Shown here piece after piece: positions 1-10,193 of a DNA stretch of 64,000 bases (its first letter is position 1; every line of letters starts with the position of its first letter). The notes beneath the pieces were generated by a model that saw nothing but the letters and a program-made list of their open reading frames with translations, was not told where the DNA came from and searched no databases. Origin of the DNA: Staphylococcus sp. ACRSN. Its GTDB lineage: Bacteria; Bacillota; Bacilli; Staphylococcales; Staphylococcaceae. The stretch spans positions 1 to 64,000 of the forward strand of contig NZ_JAKRNS010000012.1 in NCBI RefSeq assembly GCF_022346615.1, written 5' to 3'. Both the position numbers and the translations under genes were made by a program.

Positions 1-62
<62 letters not shown>

Positions 63-210
63 AATTATGATGTTTGATTAGCTCATAAAATACTAATTTG
101 TGTTATCATTAACACGTTTTTTGAACCAACGAATTATCGTTGTGTTCGGAATTAACGTTGACATATTGCGATTCAGTTTTCAATGTTCATTTAATGTGTT
201 ACAAGAATTT

Positions 211-239
211 ATTTTAACATTAAGTTTTTGTTAAGTCAA
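211..239 (-). promoter_or_regulatory. rRNA operon promoter P2 (proximal)
   Basis: On the minus strand a TTGACT -35 box (239-234) is followed after 17 bases by a TAAAAT -10 box (216-211). It points toward the 16S gene about 150 bases downstream. Tandem promoters ahead of 16S are normal in Firmicutes. The motifs are visible; their use is inferred. Confidence 0.7.
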
Positions 240-403
240 GAATAAATTTCTTTTTTATTTTATTAATTTTTGTTGCGTTTGTTAACTCAACATTTAATAT
301 TGTATAACTTATCAATCATATTAACAAGTGCCAAATTTACACTTTTTAAATATTTTTTTGAGAAAGTTAAATTCGTTCGCCGCCTTGTTTTGACGACTTT
401 TAT

Positions 404-432
404 ATAATATCAAGAGAATCAACTATCGTCAA
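404..432 (-). promoter_or_regulatory. rRNA operon promoter P1 (distal)
   Basis: On the minus strand a TTGACG -35 box (432-427), a 17-base spacer and a TATTAT -10 box (409-404) form a strong sigma-A promoter. It lies 193 bases upstream of the second promoter. A relatively GC-rich stretch (GGCGGCGAACG) follows the start region, which stands out in the surrounding AT-rich DNA. Confidence 0.7.
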
Positions 433-668
433 TCCTATTTATTAATCTTTTTGGGTTTAATTTTACCTTTGTAATTACTAATTATTGTTAATATGTATTT
501 AGATTTTATTTAGTGTAAATATTTGAGCTATTTTCTTTAATATATTACCTCTTTTTTTATAATTCAAGTATCAAATTCATTATTTTTATTGCATTTGATG
601 TTACCTTTTTAATGTTCCAGATCTAAATTCAATTGATTTCTTTGATTGCCATCTTCATTTAGCCTATA
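433..668. other. AT-rich spacer between rRNA promoters and perR
   Basis: The region from 63 to 668 has no supportable protein gene. Its left part is the rRNA leader and the two promoters listed separately. The remainder is AT-rich DNA in which I see no repeat, small ORF with a ribosome-binding site, or structured RNA. Confidence 0.6.
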
Positions 669-671
669 AAA

Positions 672-704
672 AAAGAAACACATTTCTTTTGGAAACATGT
701 TTCT
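672..704 (-). terminator. Rho-independent terminator of perR
   Basis: On the minus strand GAAACATGTTT pairs with AAATGTGTTTC around a short loop and is followed by a run of T. It lies about 30 bases beyond the perR stop codon. Confidence 0.8.
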
Positions 705-731
705 TCTATAATAAGTTATTTATTATGACTA

Positions 732-1181
732 TTACTTTTTATCTTGGCATTCTTTACAAAGACCATATATTTCCATACGGTGATGCGTAACATTAAAATC
801 TGTAACATGTTGTGCTAATTGTTCAACCTCATCCAACTGTGGATAATGGAAGTCTACAATCTTACCACAACTCTCACAAATTACATGATAGTGATTATGT
901 GTATTAAAGTCGAATCGACTTGATGAATCACCATACGGTAATTCTTTAACGAGCCCAATGTCTTTAAAGACACGTAAATTATTATATATTGTCGCAACAC
1001 TAATATTAGGAAAATCAGGTGAAAGTGCTTGATAAATTTCATCAGCAGTAGGATGCGTCTCTGATGCTATAAGATACTTTAATATAGCTTGTCTTTGAGG
1101 CGTTATTCTAATCCCTGCATTTCTTAAAGATGCTATTGAATCTTCTAATTCATGTTCAATTGTGTCCATCTCTGCACTCAT
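732..1181 (-). CDS. perR: Peroxide-responsive Fur-family repressor PerR
   Basis: 149-residue metal-dependent repressor of the Fur family that senses hydrogen peroxide and represses peroxide-defence and iron-storage genes. The N-terminal winged helix contains the TPQRQAIL and HPTADEIY segments. The C-terminal half has the [10 protein letters not shown] metal-binding stretch and two CxxC pairs (CESC and CKEC) for structural zinc. The start at 1181 was preferred over the in-frame ATG at 1193. GATGGTGA sits just upstream of 1181, and the length and N-terminus then match S. aureus PerR. A near-consensus PerR box lies in its own promoter, so autoregulation is likely. It has its own terminator. Orthology is clear; the peroxide role is by family. 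Confidence 0.96.
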   Translation of the reverse strand: MSAEMDTIEHELEDSIASLRNAGIRITPQRQAILKYLIASETHPTADEIYQALSPDFPNISVATIYNNLRVFKDIGLVKELPYGDSSSRFDFNTHNHYHVICESCGKIVDFHYPQLDEVEQLAQHVTDFNVTHHRMEIYGLCKECQDKK

Positions 1182-1202
1182 ATCGTTCACCATCTTTCTA
1201 TT

Positions 1203-1217
1203 TAATAATAATTATTA
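1203..1217 (-). promoter_or_regulatory. PerR box in the perR promoter
   Basis: The minus-strand 15-mer TAATAATTATTATTA matches the PerR operator consensus TTATAATTATTATAA at 13 of 15 positions. It begins a few bases downstream of the predicted transcription start, where bound repressor would block the promoter. This indicates autoregulation, as reported for staphylococcal perR. Confidence 0.75.
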
Positions 1218-1227
1218 CTTAATATAA

Positions 1228-1256
1228 ATATAACTTCTTATAAAGGAATATGTCAA
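1228..1256 (-). promoter_or_regulatory. perR promoter
   Basis: A consensus TTGACA -35 (1256-1251), a 17-base spacer and a TTATAT -10 (1233-1228) on the minus strand, directly upstream of the PerR box and the perR start. Confidence 0.8.
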
Positions 1257-1266
1257 TATACAAACA

Positions 1267-2217
1267 CTAATAGCCTAGTTTGGCATCTACTTCATTCTCA
1301 ATTAGATTACTATTATTGAGAAAATTAACTAAATTCTTACTAAATAATTCTGTAGCTTCTTGAAAATTTTCTTTTCCATTCCCTGTTATATGTGCAGTTA
1401 TCGTTACATTATTCAGATTATATAGTTCGTTATCTTCGCTTAATGGTTCAGTTTCAAACACATCCAAATATGCATGTCTAATAAGATTATCTTCAAGTGC
1501 TTTAATTAAAGTTTTTTCTTTAACAACAGATCCTCTTCCTACGTTAATAAATAATGCTGTATCTTTCATACTAACAAAATGATCTCTATCTAATAAATGT
1601 ATAGTATGTTCAGTTTCTGGCAATGTATTAACAATGATATCCGCTTCTGGCAGAATATTGATCAACTCATTAAGTCCATAAGTATTAGCGATTCCCTTTA
1701 CTTTATGACCTGTGGTATTAATGCCTAATACTTTCATATCTAAAGCTTGTGCTACATTAGCAGTCCGTTGAGCTATTGAGCCTGTTCCAATAAAGAGAAT
1801 AGTTTGATTGTTAACTCTGTTGGCAGTTAATTTTGAATCATAAATTTTATTAAGTTGATTTTCATATGATAGTCTCATTTTCTTATAATCATCCAATATG
1901 AATGCAGTAATGAATTCTGCCATTTGCTTTGCATGAATACCTTTCCCGTTAGTCAAAAGGATATTATTCTCACTAATATATTTTAACGGAAGTTTATTTA
2001 CGCCTGTTGCATACCAAGCAATCCATTTTAAATTTGTACATTCTGATAAGAAAACCTCATCTATATTAGAATCATGTCCTATAAGGATATCTATAGTTGA
2101 TTTTTCTAACTTAGATATCTCATCTATGCCTTTCGTGAATATAAACTCAATGTTAGGAAAACGTTCAATTAATTGGTATTCTAAATCACCTAATCTTTTT
2201 AAACTTACCACCTTCAT
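1267..2217 (-). CDS. D-2-hydroxyacid dehydrogenase family protein
   Basis: 316-residue NAD-dependent D-isomer 2-hydroxyacid dehydrogenase. The nucleotide-binding loop appears as FIGTGSIAQRTA near residue 143. The family signature NTLPETEHTIHLLDRDHF and the INVGRGSVV motif follow, with DVFETEPL and the catalytic-type histidine in TAHITG. The substrate cannot be read from sequence; S. aureus orthologues are only loosely annotated as phosphoglycerate dehydrogenase-like. The start has GGGGTGAG as ribosome-binding site, which overlaps the end of bcp, so the two genes are probably co-transcribed. The protein is slightly short for SerA-type enzymes and has no ACT domain, so a role in serine synthesis is unlikely. 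Confidence 0.85.
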   Translation of the reverse strand: MKVVSLKRLGDLEYQLIERFPNIEFIFTKGIDEISKLEKSTIDILIGHDSNIDEVFLSECTNLKWIAWYATGVNKLPLKYISENNILLTNGKGIHAKQMAEFITAFILDDYKKMRLSYENQLNKIYDSKLTANRVNNQTILFIGTGSIAQRTANVAQALDMKVLGINTTGHKVKGIANTYGLNELINILPEADIIVNTLPETEHTIHLLDRDHFVSMKDTALFINVGRGSVVKEKTLIKALEDNLIRHAYLDVFETEPLSEDNELYNLNNVTITAHITGNGKENFQEATELFSKNLVNFLNNSNLIENEVDAKLGY

Positions 2218-2223
2218 ATAAAC

Positions 2224-2679
2224 TCACCCCAAGATATCTTTTAATGTTTCCATCTGTGTTTTAACTTTAACTTTTTCTATGGTATCAATTATTATACCTT
2301 CTTCATTTATAATAAATGTAGTGCGTACAATTCCCATAGATTCCTTGCCAAAGGATTTTTTCATTTGATAAACACCTGTTTCCTTCGATAATTGATAATC
2401 TTCATCTACAAGCAAATCAAAATTTAAGTTCAATTTTTGAATAAAGTTTTGGTGTTTTTTCTTGCTATCTCCACTTATACCGTAAACTTTAACACCTAAC
2501 TCATTGAAATTTGAAAGATTATCTCTAAAATCACAAGCTTCAGTCGTGCATGTAGGCGTATTGTCTCTTGGATAAAAATATAATACAGTTTTACTTCCCT
2601 TAATCGTTTCATTTGAAATGACTACACCGTTTTGGTTTTCTAACTTAAATTGAGGAAATTTTTCTCCCTTTTTCAACAT
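2224..2679 (-). CDS. bcp: Thiol peroxidase Bcp (peroxiredoxin Q type)
   Basis: 151-residue thioredoxin-fold peroxiredoxin that reduces hydrogen and organic peroxides in the cytoplasm. The peroxidatic cysteine lies in YFYPRDNTPTCTTEACDFRD, and the second cysteine five residues later is typical of BCP/PrxQ. The start is ATG 2679 with AGGGTGAG upstream; the longer frame begins with a GTG inside that ribosome-binding site. It is followed closely by the 2-hydroxyacid dehydrogenase. S. aureus bcp is reported to belong to the PerR regulon, but I see no good PerR box in the short divergent region shared with hemL2. Confidence 0.93.
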   Translation of the reverse strand: MLKKGEKFPQFKLENQNGVVISNETIKGSKTVLYFYPRDNTPTCTTEACDFRDNLSNFNELGVKVYGISGDSKKKHQNFIQKLNLNFDLLVDEDYQLSKETGVYQMKKSFGKESMGIVRTTFIINEEGIIIDTIEKVKVKTQMETLKDILG

Positions 2680-2760
2680 CAGGCTCACCCTATTCTATTT
2701 ATTATTAATTTTATGATACGATAATAGTCGAAAATATTAAATTAAAAGAGGTTGATATTA

Positions 2761-4050
2761 ATGAATTTTACTGAAAGTGAAAGACTTCAACAGTTATCAA
2801 ACGAATATATTCTTGGAGGTGTAAATTCACCTTCACGTTCTTATAAAGCAGTTGGCGGAGGTGCCCCTGTTATGATGCGTTCTGGTCAAGGTCCATTCTT
2901 ATTCGATGTAGATGGTAATAAATATATTGACTATTTACAGGCTTATGGCCCAATAATCACAGGTCATGCTCACCCACATATTACTAAAGCGATACAAGAA
3001 CAAGCAGCGTTAGGCGTTTTGTATGGTACACCAACAGAACTTGAAATTGATTTTGCTAAAAAACTACGTGATGCTATTCCTTCATTAGAGAAGATTAGAT
3101 TCGTCAATTCAGGAACTGAAGCTGTAATGACTACGATAAGAGTTGCCCGTGCTTATACTAAACGAAATAAAATCGTAAAATTTGCTGGACAATATCATGG
3201 TCATTCAGACTTAGTATTAGTAGCAGCCGGTAGTGGCCCCTCACAACTTGGTTCTCCAGATTCGGCCGGCGTTCCAGAAAGTGTTGCAAAAGAAGTTATC
3301 ACTGTACCTTACAATGATATTGATGCTTATAAAGAAGCAATAGATTATTGGGGCGACGATATCGCTTGTGTATTAGTTGAACCTATTGTAGGAAATTTTG
3401 GTATGGTGGAACCACAGCCTGGCTTCTTAGAAAAAGTTAATGAACTTACCCACGATAATGGCAGTTTAGTTATTTATGATGAAGTGATTACAGCATTCAG
3501 ATTTCACTATGGCGGTGCGCAAGACCTTTACAAAGTCTATCCAGACTTAACGGCATTCGGAAAAATAATTGGAGGTGGCCTTCCAATTGGTGGATACGGT
3601 GGTAAGCAAGAAATAATGGAACAAGTTGCTCCTTTAGGTCCAGCATATCAAGCAGGTACGATGGCAGGAAATCCTCTTTCCATGAAAGCAGGTATTGCAT
3701 TATTAGAAGTGCTAGAACAAGAAGGTATATACGAACGTTTAGATTTACTTGGTAAACGTTTAGAAGATGGCTTAAACGCTTTAATTGATAAGCATGGTAT
3801 AACTGCAACTGTTAATAGAGTTTATGGTGCACTAACACTCTACTTTACTGATGAAAAAGTCACACATTACGATCAAGCCGAAAATTCAGATGGTGAAGCA
3901 TTTGGTAAGTTCTTTAAATTGATGTTAAACCAAGGTATCAATTTAGCCCCTTCAAAATTCGAAGCGTGGTTTTTAACTACAGAACATACAGAAAAAGAAA
4001 TAGATCAAACTTTAGAAGCTGCCGATTATGCTTTTAGTCAAATGATATAA
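2761..4050 (+). CDS. hemL2: Glutamate-1-semialdehyde 2,1-aminomutase 2
   Basis: 429-residue PLP-dependent class III aminotransferase-fold enzyme that converts glutamate-1-semialdehyde to 5-aminolevulinate in the C5 heme pathway. Visible landmarks are [16 protein letters not shown], the [11 protein letters not shown] stretch, DEVITAFR, and the PLP lysine in [14 protein letters not shown]. Length equals the S. aureus second paralogue (GsaB), with a near-identical N-terminus. The start ATG 2761 is preceded by AGAGGTTG; the longer frame uses an upstream TTG. It is divergent from bcp. A distinct HemL1 normally sits in the hem operon elsewhere, so this copy is probably auxiliary. Confidence 0.94.
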   Translation: MNFTESERLQQLSNEYILGGVNSPSRSYKAVGGGAPVMMRSGQGPFLFDVDGNKYIDYLQAYGPIITGHAHPHITKAIQEQAALGVLYGTPTELEIDFAKKLRDAIPSLEKIRFVNSGTEAVMTTIRVARAYTKRNKIVKFAGQYHGHSDLVLVAAGSGPSQLGSPDSAGVPESVAKEVITVPYNDIDAYKEAIDYWGDDIACVLVEPIVGNFGMVEPQPGFLEKVNELTHDNGSLVIYDEVITAFRFHYGGAQDLYKVYPDLTAFGKIIGGGLPIGGYGGKQEIMEQVAPLGPAYQAGTMAGNPLSMKAGIALLEVLEQEGIYERLDLLGKRLEDGLNALIDKHGITATVNRVYGALTLYFTDEKVTHYDQAENSDGEAFGKFFKLMLNQGINLAPSKFEAWFLTTEHTEKEIDQTLEAADYAFSQMI

Positions 4051-4125
4051 ACTTGAATTTTATCGACAATCGTTGTATAACAAGTATAAATAAAAAAATT
4101 AATATTTAATGAAGGAGCGGTACAT

Positions 4126-5220
4126 TTGAAACTAGGAGCTCGTATTCTCAAAACAGGTATAGCTATTATACTTGCTTTGTTTATCGCTTCTCTACTACCT
4201 AATGAAGCTGGGTTAAAGGCGATTGCAGGAGTCAGTGCAGTTGTCGCCATGCAACCAAGTGTATATCGATCACTTAAAATTGTTTCAGAACAAGCACTTG
4301 GTAACGTAGTAGGAGCTTTATTAGCTGTAGCAATGGTTACAGTATTCGGTAATAATGTTGTTATTTTGGGTGTAACAGTTATTTTATTAATTGCTATTTT
4401 GTTCCGATTCAATCTTGCACATGTTGCTACATTAGCGAGCGTAACAGCATTAATAATTATGGGTCAGCATACCGGAAACTTTTATATTTCTGCATTTTAT
4501 CGTTTTGTACTTGTTATGATTGGCGTATTAAGTTCATCTGTTGTTAACTTACTATTTTTACCACCTAAATTTGAATCAAAGATATATTATAATTCACAAA
4601 ATATTTGTTCCGATATTTTCGTGTGGTTTAAATTGGTATTAAATGATACTTCTGAATATCAAAATATCAAAGAAGACAGAGGGTTAATTAGTAAACGTAT
4701 CAATCGATTAGAACAAGTATTTGGTTACTACGAAGAAGAAAACCCTTGGACTAAGAAACAAGTCCACTCACAAAATAGAAAGAAAATATTATTTAAAGAA
4801 GTTGTTCGAAGCACAAGACAAGCTTATGAAGTATTAAAAAGGATGAATCGATATCAGAATGATCTTCATAATCTAAATCATGAGTTATTGTTACAAATCA
4901 AATTAGAAATAGATACATTAATTGCTTACCATGAACAAATATTTATTAGCCTTTCTAAGAGAGCGAGATATGATGTTGGGCAATTAGATAGTCAAATTGA
5001 AAATCCTCAGAAAAAAGATTTGATGGACGCGTTTCAAAAGGAAATTATTAGATCACCTTATCAAACTGAATACTCTTACGCTAACGTGATGCAAATTATA
5101 GCCGCAATTGAAGAATACCGCTATATATTAGAGCATCTAGATCGATTACGTATCAGTTTTTTCTCGTATCACCGCAGTGATAATGAGATTGATATTGAAG
5201 CAGAAGATTTTGATTTATAA
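4126..5220 (+). CDS. FUSC / aromatic acid exporter family membrane protein
   Basis: 364-residue protein with an N-terminal membrane half (about residues 5-150, several hydrophobic helices) and a soluble, helical, charged C-terminal half. The pattern RILKTGIAIILALF, a GVSAVVAMQPS stretch and VVNLLFLPPK at the membrane boundary identify the ArAE/FUSC (DUF939-like) family. The substrate is unknown. Translation starts at TTG 4126 behind GAAGGAGCG. A paralogue of the same layout is encoded at 25675-26661 ([10 protein letters not shown] at the same place). It is followed by a strong bidirectional terminator, so it is probably the last gene of the hemL2 unit or monocistronic. Confidence 0.8.
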   Translation: MKLGARILKTGIAIILALFIASLLPNEAGLKAIAGVSAVVAMQPSVYRSLKIVSEQALGNVVGALLAVAMVTVFGNNVVILGVTVILLIAILFRFNLAHVATLASVTALIIMGQHTGNFYISAFYRFVLVMIGVLSSSVVNLLFLPPKFESKIYYNSQNICSDIFVWFKLVLNDTSEYQNIKEDRGLISKRINRLEQVFGYYEEENPWTKKQVHSQNRKKILFKEVVRSTRQAYEVLKRMNRYQNDLHNLNHELLLQIKLEIDTLIAYHEQIFISLSKRARYDVGQLDSQIENPQKKDLMDAFQKEIIRSPYQTEYSYANVMQIIAAIEEYRYILEHLDRLRISFFSYHRSDNEIDIEAEDFDL

Positions 5221-5228
5221 TAAGATAA

Positions 5229-5262
5229 CCCCAATCGCTAATTGTAAAATTAGTGATTGGGG
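5229..5262. terminator. Bidirectional terminator between FUSC gene and ABC exporter
   Basis: CCCCAATCGCTAAT pairs with ATTAGTGATTGGGG around a six-base loop, with AT-rich flanks on both sides. It separates two convergent genes. Confidence 0.85.
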
Positions 5263-5292
5263 TTATTTGTTTCATACGATTTATTCTAATTA

Positions 5293-7029
5293 TTAAAGAT
5301 TTTGAATGCTATATAAATGTTCATACGCACCTTTTTTATTTAATAATGTTTCATGATTTCCAACTTCAACAACTTCTCCATTTTCAATAACTACTATCTT
5401 GTCAGCATGTGTAATTGTCGATAATCTATGTGCAACGATTAATGTAGTACGATCTTTACTTAAAACATTTAAAGCATCTTGTATAATCGATTCACTTTCT
5501 AAGTCTAATGCACTAGTTGCTTCATCGAGGATAATAATTGGCGGATTATTCAAGAAAATACGCGCAATAGAAACTCTTTGCTTTTGACCACCTGATAATT
5601 TAACTCCTCTTTCCCCTACTTCAGTATCATAACCATCAGTTAAGTCCATGATAAAGTCATGTGCATTTGCCATTTTAGCGGCTTGAATGACTTCCTCATC
5701 AGTAGCATCTGGTCTTCCAAGTAAAATATTTTCCTTTATAGTATCTGAAAATAATATATTATCTTGTTGTACTAATCCGATTTGATTTCTCAAGCTACCT
5801 GTTAAATAGGATTTAATATTCGTACCGTCAATTCGAATTTCTCCATCAGAAACGTCATAAAATCTTGGTATCAAATTGATCAGAGTGGACTTTCCTCCTC
5901 CACTCATACCTACGAATGCAACAGTCTCTCCTTGTTTAATATCTAAATTGATATGATTTAAAATTGTGGCCTCATTACTATTATATTTAAAACTAACATT
6001 TTCTAGCTCAATATGGCCTTTTTTAATTTCTAAAGGTAGTGCACCTTTTTTATTTTTTATATCATAGTCTTCATCCATAAGTTGAAACACTCTATCCATA
6101 GATGCAAAACTTTGAGTCAAGGTTGTAAATGATGATACCAATCGACGTAACGGACCAAATAATTGTTCTAAATAGCTTACAAATGCTGCTAGTGTACCAA
6201 CAGTGATATTTCCAGTTATCGCGAAGTAAGCACCCACACCAATAACTATAATTGGTCCAACATCTGTTACTGTGTTAATTGCAGAAAAAGAATATGCATT
6301 CCATCGTGTATGTTTAAATGCACGATCTAAAAAATGTCTATTATGTTTATCAAAATTCTTCTCTTCATTATCTTCAATGGCGAAACTTTTAATAACAGAC
6401 ATGCCTTGAACACGTTCGTGTAAAAATCCTTGAACTTCTGCTAAAGCTTGTGATCTTTTTCGAGTTAATATTCTCAAACGTCCAAAGAAAAAATATACCG
6501 TTAAAATATAGAATGGGAATATAACGATTGCCGCTAAAGTTAATTTAACATCTAAAAACATCATAATACTTAAAGCGATAATGATTGTTATACAATCTAA
6601 CCATATATTCATCAATCCAGTTAATATAAAGTCTTTTGTTTGTTCAACATCATTAATAACTCTTGAAATAACTTGTCCCGCTTGATTGTTTGCATAAAAT
6701 CTAGCACTGAGTGCTTGTAAATGATTATAAAGTTGCTTTCGAATATCATAAAGTATCTTATTACTTGTCCATTGTGCCAAATATTGCCTTAAAAATTCTA
6801 TTGGTGGTCTAACAATCACAAAGATAAATGCTGCTATACCCAAAGCAATAGATAATCTAGTGAATTTTTCCGGCGTTGTTATATCACCATTATTAATAAC
6901 ATCATCAATCACGAACTTAATTAATAATGGAATTAACATAGGAATGCCGAATTTTATAATACCAATAATAATCGTAGCAATGATTCGCCATCTATATGGT
7001 TGCACAAATTTTAAATATCTGCGAATCAT
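5293..7029 (-). CDS. Multidrug ABC exporter, Sav1866 orthologue
   Basis: 578-residue half-transporter that works as a homodimer. It is the orthologue of S. aureus Sav1866, the first bacterial ABC exporter solved in full. The N-terminal half has six transmembrane helices (ABC type 1 fold). The C-terminal half holds Walker [11 protein letters not shown]-loop LVQQDN, signature LSGGQ, Walker B and D-loop [12 protein letters not shown], and the H-loop VAHRLS; all catalytic residues are intact. The start at 7029 gives exactly the Sav1866 length, behind a GGGGGG ribosome-binding site; the longer frame adds six residues. The physiological substrate is uncertain; Sav1866 exports hydrophobic drugs in vitro. 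Confidence 0.95.
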   Translation of the reverse strand: MIRRYLKFVQPYRWRIIATIIIGIIKFGIPMLIPLLIKFVIDDVINNGDITTPEKFTRLSIALGIAAFIFVIVRPPIEFLRQYLAQWTSNKILYDIRKQLYNHLQALSARFYANNQAGQVISRVINDVEQTKDFILTGLMNIWLDCITIIIALSIMMFLDVKLTLAAIVIFPFYILTVYFFFGRLRILTRKRSQALAEVQGFLHERVQGMSVIKSFAIEDNEEKNFDKHNRHFLDRAFKHTRWNAYSFSAINTVTDVGPIIVIGVGAYFAITGNITVGTLAAFVSYLEQLFGPLRRLVSSFTTLTQSFASMDRVFQLMDEDYDIKNKKGALPLEIKKGHIELENVSFKYNSNEATILNHINLDIKQGETVAFVGMSGGGKSTLINLIPRFYDVSDGEIRIDGTNIKSYLTGSLRNQIGLVQQDNILFSDTIKENILLGRPDATDEEVIQAAKMANAHDFIMDLTDGYDTEVGERGVKLSGGQKQRVSIARIFLNNPPIIILDEATSALDLESESIIQDALNVLSKDRTTLIVAHRLSTITHADKIVVIENGEVVEVGNHETLLNKKGAYEHLYSIQNL

Positions 7030-7064
7030 AAAATGTATTCCCCCCAAAATTTATTACAAATGAA

Positions 7065-7098
7065 ACAGCCCAAGTTGAATGTCAACTAAGGCTGTTGT
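7065..7098 (-). terminator. Hairpin downstream of ntdP / in the leader of the ABC exporter gene
   Basis: ACAGCCTTAGTTGA pairs with TCAACTTGGGCTGT on the minus strand, followed by TTTCATTTG. The T-run is weak. It may end the DUF402 gene or act as a leader hairpin for the exporter gene 40 bases downstream. Confidence 0.55.
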
Positions 7099-7234
7099 AA
7101 ACGCGTTATCTAAGTTAGTTTATCATTACGTTTGCGATTACAGTTTTATATTCACAAAATGTTAAACAATTACATTTTGCAAGACATACCTATATCACTA
7201 TAAATGATTATTTAACTTATCTCACTAAATATGC

Positions 7235-7795
<561 letters not shown>

Positions 7796-7854
7796 TTAGA
7801 TTTCACAAAATAAATTATAACATACCTTCGTTTCATTCTACGAGCTTTGACTTA

Positions 7855-8898
7855 TTATGATTTAGAAATATAATTATAAATTTTTGTCATACTCACTGGA
7901 AAATTAAATTGTTCCTTTTCATTTACATGCATCCATTTCATTCTTTCAGGTAATTCAATTTTATCTTTATTTATTGTAGTTTCTACTATGTACACTGCAA
8001 TATCCCACGTTAAATGTGTAAACTGATGCTTCAATTTATATATAGGCTCATTTGAAACAGTGATGTCATTTCCTAAAATTGCACTGATATTTTGATTATT
8101 TCCATCTTCATACATTGGAAATTCCCACATTTGATTCAACAATTTTTGTGTTCGTTGTTCTATAAGTAGCTCATCGTATTCATTTCTAACAATAAAAACA
8201 TTTTGTTTTATATGTTTCTTTTTAATTTTGGTTGTCTTAACTGGCAATTCGGGTACAGTTCCATATTCAAATGCTTCACATTGTGCTTGTACTGGACAAA
8301 ACAAACATAAAGGGGTTTTTGGTGTACAAATCAAAGCACCTAATTCCATCATTGCCTGATTAAATGTTCCTGAATCACTTTGTACATATGGCATTAATTC
8401 ACTTTCAAATGCTTTTCTAGTAGATTGTAATTTTGTATCGCGATAATCATTGTTCAATCTTGACCACACTCTAAATACATTACCATCTACTGTTGCCAAT
8501 GGTTGATTAAAGGCAATACTCATCACAGCTGCTTGTGTATATGGTCCGACTCCTTTTAACTCTGCAAATAATTTAGGATCATCGGGTACGTGACTTTGAT
8601 ACTTTTCTTCAACTTCTTTTATTGCAGTATGAAAATTTCTAGCTCTACTATAATAACCTAAACCTTCCCAGTACTTTAATACTTCATCTTCATGTGCCTT
8701 ACTTAAATCTGCAATGGTCGGAAACCTTTCAGTAAATCGATGATAGTAATCAATGACGGTCTTCACTTGTGTTTGTTGCAGCATAACTTCACTCAACCAA
8801 ATGTAATAAGGGTTCGAAGTGTTTCGCCAAGGCATTTCACGTTGATTTACTTCAAACCAACTAACCAGATTATTTTTAAATTCATTTTTATTAAACAT
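7855..8898 (-). CDS. mutY: A/G-specific adenine DNA glycosylase MutY
   Basis: 347-residue base-excision repair enzyme that removes adenine mispaired with 8-oxoguanine. The catalytic Glu37 is in SEVMLQQTQ. The helix-hairpin-helix is LKGVGPYTQAAV near residue 115, and the catalytic Asp138 is in TVDGNVFR. The four iron-sulfur cysteines are at 191, 198, 201 and 207 (C-x6-C-x2-C-x5-C). A C-terminal NUDIX-like domain begins near residue 225. The ATG at 8898 was chosen over an upstream in-frame start because it gives the usual N-terminus. It is convergent with nothing and divergent from the 9021 gene. Confidence 0.95.
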   Translation of the reverse strand: MFNKNEFKNNLVSWFEVNQREMPWRNTSNPYYIWLSEVMLQQTQVKTVIDYYHRFTERFPTIADLSKAHEDEVLKYWEGLGYYSRARNFHTAIKEVEEKYQSHVPDDPKLFAELKGVGPYTQAAVMSIAFNQPLATVDGNVFRVWSRLNNDYRDTKLQSTRKAFESELMPYVQSDSGTFNQAMMELGALICTPKTPLCLFCPVQAQCEAFEYGTVPELPVKTTKIKKKHIKQNVFIVRNEYDELLIEQRTQKLLNQMWEFPMYEDGNNQNISAILGNDITVSNEPIYKLKHQFTHLTWDIAVYIVETTINKDKIELPERMKWMHVNEKEQFNFPVSMTKIYNYISKS

Positions 8899-9020
8899 TA
8901 AACACATCTCTTTCTCTTTTTCACTTAAAAAATTTGCTATTTTAATAGTTGGGAAATTTTTATTATTTTACATATTCGATTATAATAAATGTAACATTGA
9001 TACGAAATGAGTGAAAAATT

Positions 9021-9998
9021 ATGGACACAGCTACACATATTGTCATGGGCGTAGGTTTAACCGCTATAGCTACTCAAGACCCCGCAATGGCTGGGTCTTT
9101 TACAGCATCGGCAACAACTTTAATCATTGGTTCATTAATACCTGATGGTGACACAGTATTAAAGTTAAAGGATAATGCAACCTATATATCACATCACAGA
9201 GGTATTACACATTCTATCCCTTTTACGATTCTATGGCCGTTGCTAATCGCACTATTTGTTTTTACATTTTTTAAGCATATAGATATCACACATATATGGT
9301 TATGGGCACAATTAGCAGTATTTTTACATGTTTTTGTAGATATATTCAATTCATACGGTACACAAGCATTAAGACCCATAACAAATAAATGGATTCAATT
9401 AAGCGTGATAAATACATTTGATCCAATTATTTTTATCATTTGGTGTATAGGCATTGTACTTTGGATTTTTGGATTACACCCATTTATCGTATTTTTCCCA
9501 ATAGTAATCGTACTCGTTATATATTATATGATTCGTTTCCGAATGCAAGCCATTATTAAAAAACGTGCATTGCAACAAATCCAACAAGAACATCAACCTG
9601 TCAAAGTATTTGTTGCACCAACGATGAAATTTTTCGAATGGCGCGTTGCTATTCAAACTGAAGCATATGATTATGTAGGGCGAAGCTTTGGCGGAAACAT
9701 TGTGTTTAGTGATAAATCTAAACGTCACCCATTCCCAAGTGATGACTTGATGCATTATGTAGAAAATGATAAAAATATTAAGACGTTTTTAAATTTCTCA
9801 TCCATATATCGATGGCAAGCAACAAAGCATGAAGATGGTACCACAGAAATTCGCCTTATTGATTTAAGATATTTAAAAAATGGACATTATTCATTCGTTG
9901 CTATTGCACATTTAGATAATCAAAACTTAATCGATCATTCATATATAGGTTGGGTTTTTAGTGAAGATAAACTTCAAAAAAAATTATTCGCTAAGTGA
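9021..9998 (+). CDS. Membrane-bound metal-dependent hydrolase (YdjM/YfhP type)
   Basis: 325-residue protein of the DUF457/LexA-regulated YdjM-like membrane hydrolase family, similar to Bacillus YfhP. The N-terminal part contains MDTATHIVMG, PDGDTVLK and the HHRGITHS cluster (residues 58-65), whose His and Asp residues are the likely metal ligands. Three to four hydrophobic helices follow between residues 65 and 175. The C-terminal 150 residues are soluble. The start has GAGTGA upstream. It is divergent from mutY and ends before a strong terminator. No substrate is known to me. Confidence 0.78.
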   Translation: MDTATHIVMGVGLTAIATQDPAMAGSFTASATTLIIGSLIPDGDTVLKLKDNATYISHHRGITHSIPFTILWPLLIALFVFTFFKHIDITHIWLWAQLAVFLHVFVDIFNSYGTQALRPITNKWIQLSVINTFDPIIFIIWCIGIVLWIFGLHPFIVFFPIVIVLVIYYMIRFRMQAIIKKRALQQIQQEHQPVKVFVAPTMKFFEWRVAIQTEAYDYVGRSFGGNIVFSDKSKRHPFPSDDLMHYVENDKNIKTFLNFSSIYRWQATKHEDGTTEIRLIDLRYLKNGHYSFVAIAHLDNQNLIDHSYIGWVFSEDKLQKKLFAK

Positions 9999-10133
9999 TG
10001 TTAAACAGTTATATAAAAATATGTATATGGAACATAATATCACTTTTTAAATGTTTCATTTTCTACTTATAACTAAATAAATAATAAGAAATAGTTCAAT
10101 TCAAGACTTTTAATTATACTAAAAACTATCAAA

Positions 10134-10178
10134 CAAAAAACCGGGCTGAGACATAGTAATGTCTCAGCCTGGTTTTTT
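10134..10178. terminator. Bidirectional terminator
   Basis: AACCGGGCTGAGACAT and ATGTCTCAGCCTGGTT form a long stem with a four-base loop, flanked by A6 and T6. It separates the hydrolase gene from the convergent TagGH-like pair. Confidence 0.9.
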
Positions 10179-10193
10179 ATCAAGTTCAATTCA

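Noticed and set aside
3497..3808. Antisense open frame inside hemL2
   Set aside because: A shadow of the strongly conserved hemL2 coding frame, with no start signal; the same applies to other antisense frames in putP, ligA, pcrA, gatB, sdcS and ppaC.
7090..7106. TGTAAACGCGTTATC as a CcpA site
   Set aside because: Three or more mismatches to the cre core and located behind a hairpin; not distinguishable from chance.
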